A DNA stretch of 46,003 bases from Thalassotalea litorea (GTDB taxonomy: Bacteria; Pseudomonadota; Gammaproteobacteria; Enterobacterales; Alteromonadaceae), in NCBI RefSeq assembly GCF_005843925.1, contig NZ_VCBC01000013.1:1-46003 (forward strand). The letters run 5' to 3'. The notes under the pieces were generated by a model, which saw only the letters and a program-made list of their open reading frames with translations, ran no database searches and had not been told where the DNA came from. Every line of letters begins with the position of its first letter. Within the stretch, counting starts at the first letter, position 1. This document shows, piece by piece, positions 45,851 through 46,003 of the stretch. Both the position numbers and the translations under genes were made by a program.

Positions 45851-45932
45851 GTTAGATTCATTCCCGTAGGGTTGCATTTTAGTTCAAGGAAAATGCGACT
45901 CAGTGGGCAGATAACTATTGGACTTGGTATAT

Positions 45933-46003
45933 TGGTGGACGGTACTGGGCTCGAACCAGTGATTCGGCGCGGGTTGTTAAGAGCGGGCGGTTCTCTCCCA
46001 ACT
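45933..46003 (-). other. Degenerate or partial tRNA-like sequence cut by the window edge
   Basis: On the minus strand the T-arm ACTGG-TTCGAGC-CCAGT is perfect, followed by ACCGTCC and ACCA, and the D-loop AGTTGGGAG is recognisable. The stretch between them is about eight bases too long, and I cannot form a five-base anticodon stem. It is therefore either a pseudo-tRNA or a damaged gene. The 5' part is outside the window. Confidence 0.4.

Overview
The window looks like a chromosome segment of a marine gammaproteobacterium of the Alteromonadales, most like Colwelliaceae (Colwellia/Thalassotalea). This rests on gene order (dapB-carA-carB-greA; rlmE-ftsH-folP-glmM-tpiA-secG-tRNA-Leu), protein sequence character and moderate-to-low GC. 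The genus is inferred, not shown.

Region 1 (about 1-7600) is accessory DNA: eleven small, unrelated genes, all on the minus strand and mostly secreted, membrane or lipoprotein products, including a serine beta-lactamase-family hydrolase and a membrane protein with an HExxH motif. They are separated by related, imperfectly palindromic spacers whose GTTA ends often supply the stop codon of the adjoining gene. This is the layout of an integron cassette array, but no integrase is visible, so it is best read as a candidate integrase-less array (CALIN-like). Two IS30-type transposase 3' ends lie in it, one at the left edge and one at about 6.5 kb.

Region 2 (about 7.6-22.7 kb) is a nitrate/nitrite and anaerobic-metabolism island: a hemerythrin-like protein, a conserved 130-aa protein often misnamed as ribonucleotide reductase, a PP2C-phosphatase/Ser-Thr-kinase fusion, three NarK/NasA-family transporters, NnrS, an outer-membrane porin, MoaA and MoeA for molybdenum cofactor, and a NarL-family response regulator. 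Three perfect FNR-type boxes (TTGAT-N4-ATCAA) and several NarL/NarP-like 7-2-7 inverted repeats lie in the intergenic regions, and a possible Moco riboswitch precedes moaA. No nitrate or nitrite reductase structural genes and no NarX/NarQ sensor are present in the window.

Region 3 (about 22.7-23.4 kb) is a junction: tRNA-Leu(GAG), followed at its 3' side by a decayed N-terminal fragment of a P4-type tyrosine integrase. It separates the nitrate island from the core genome and suggests old island integration at this tRNA.

Region 4 (23.4-45.4 kb) is core housekeeping DNA: secG, tpiA, glmM, folP, ftsH, rlmE, yhbY, a MipA/OmpV protein, greA, carB, carA, dapB, an FklB-type isomerase, an M48 lipoprotein peptidase, a VOC protein, the ABC-F ATPase ybiT, a DUF1801 protein, hpf, a DEAD-box helicase and gltX. 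Rho-independent terminators follow many of these units. The right end (45.7-46.0 kb) has a long hairpin element and a tRNA-like 3' half whose anticodon arm does not fold, cut by the window edge.
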